Shown here piece after piece: positions 63,353 through 64,000 of a DNA stretch of 64,000 nt. The notes under the pieces were generated by a model that was not told the DNA's origin, made no database searches, and worked only from the letters and a program-made list of their open reading frames with translations. The first letter of the stretch is position 1. The number at the start of each line of letters is the position of its first letter. The translations under genes and the position numbers were made by a program. This stretch comes from Pelomonas sp. Root1217 (GTDB taxonomy: Bacteria > Pseudomonadota > Gammaproteobacteria > Burkholderiales > Burkholderiaceae_C): NCBI RefSeq assembly GCF_001425705.1, contig NZ_LMDC01000001.1, forward strand, positions 372,001 to 436,000, read 5' to 3'.

Positions 63353-64000
<648 letters not shown>

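Overview
The window is a gapless stretch of very GC-rich bacterial chromosome with short intergenic gaps and many 4-bp start/stop overlaps. The gene content (xseB-ispA-dxs, rpfE-recJ, a divergent lysR/lysA pair, ahpC/ahpF, a Rieske ring hydroxylase, giant LysM/RHS protein) points to a betaproteobacterium of the order Burkholderiales, probably near Roseateles, Pelomonas or Rubrivivax. That placement rests on gene content and protein style only, not on rRNA. I saw no rRNA, tRNA, CRISPR array, insertion sequence or integrase gene.

Layout. 1-8 kb: YbaK deacylase, MgtC-like protein, PlsY, RidA, an SF1 helicase, an oxygen-binding di-iron protein behind an FNR-like inverted repeat, and a BlaI/M56 sensor pair with two tandem operators. 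7-11 kb: a PPK2 kinase, a glutaredoxin-like protein, a tiny secreted repeat protein, and a DUF4259/DUF4253 fusion. 11-22 kb: rnm/yciO, an EAL-CBS-GGDEF protein, rpfE-recJ, then a polyphosphate block (ppk1, sixA, ppx). 22-26 kb: hydrolases, a ZIP metal transporter and an overlapping membrane-anchored AraC regulator.

25.8-36.5 kb is the accessory island: a giant RHS-repeat protein of about 9.8 kb, broken by a frame change near 26.4 kb. It carries two beta-rich insertions, a LysM domain, a polyproline hinge, a hydrophobic pre-toxin segment and an unassigned C-terminal tip. A 92-residue probable immunity gene overlaps its stop by 4 bp. Base composition becomes AT-richer at the tip and immunity gene. 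A geneless stretch of about 670 bp with a degenerate short-repeat tract follows.

36.5-64 kb returns to core genes: trxC, a universal stress protein, sulfurtransferase, EamA transporter and Rieske oxygenase, then xseB-ispA-dxs, lysR/lysA, a degenerate HD-GYP protein, ahpC/ahpF with unusual intergenic stem-loops, rarD, and a MoaD-like protein paired with a BNR propeller. A second PPK2, a CocE-type hydrolase, a periplasmic binding protein, an enoyl-reductase-like MDR protein, truC, ychJ, a PAS-GAF-GGDEF-EAL protein, a MarR-GNAT fusion, a DUF481 outer-membrane protein and the start of uvrD complete the window. Recurring themes are polyphosphate metabolism (ppk1, ppx, two PPK2 paralogues), cyclic-di-GMP turnover (two composite proteins plus a degenerate HD-GYP), and peroxide/thiol defence.
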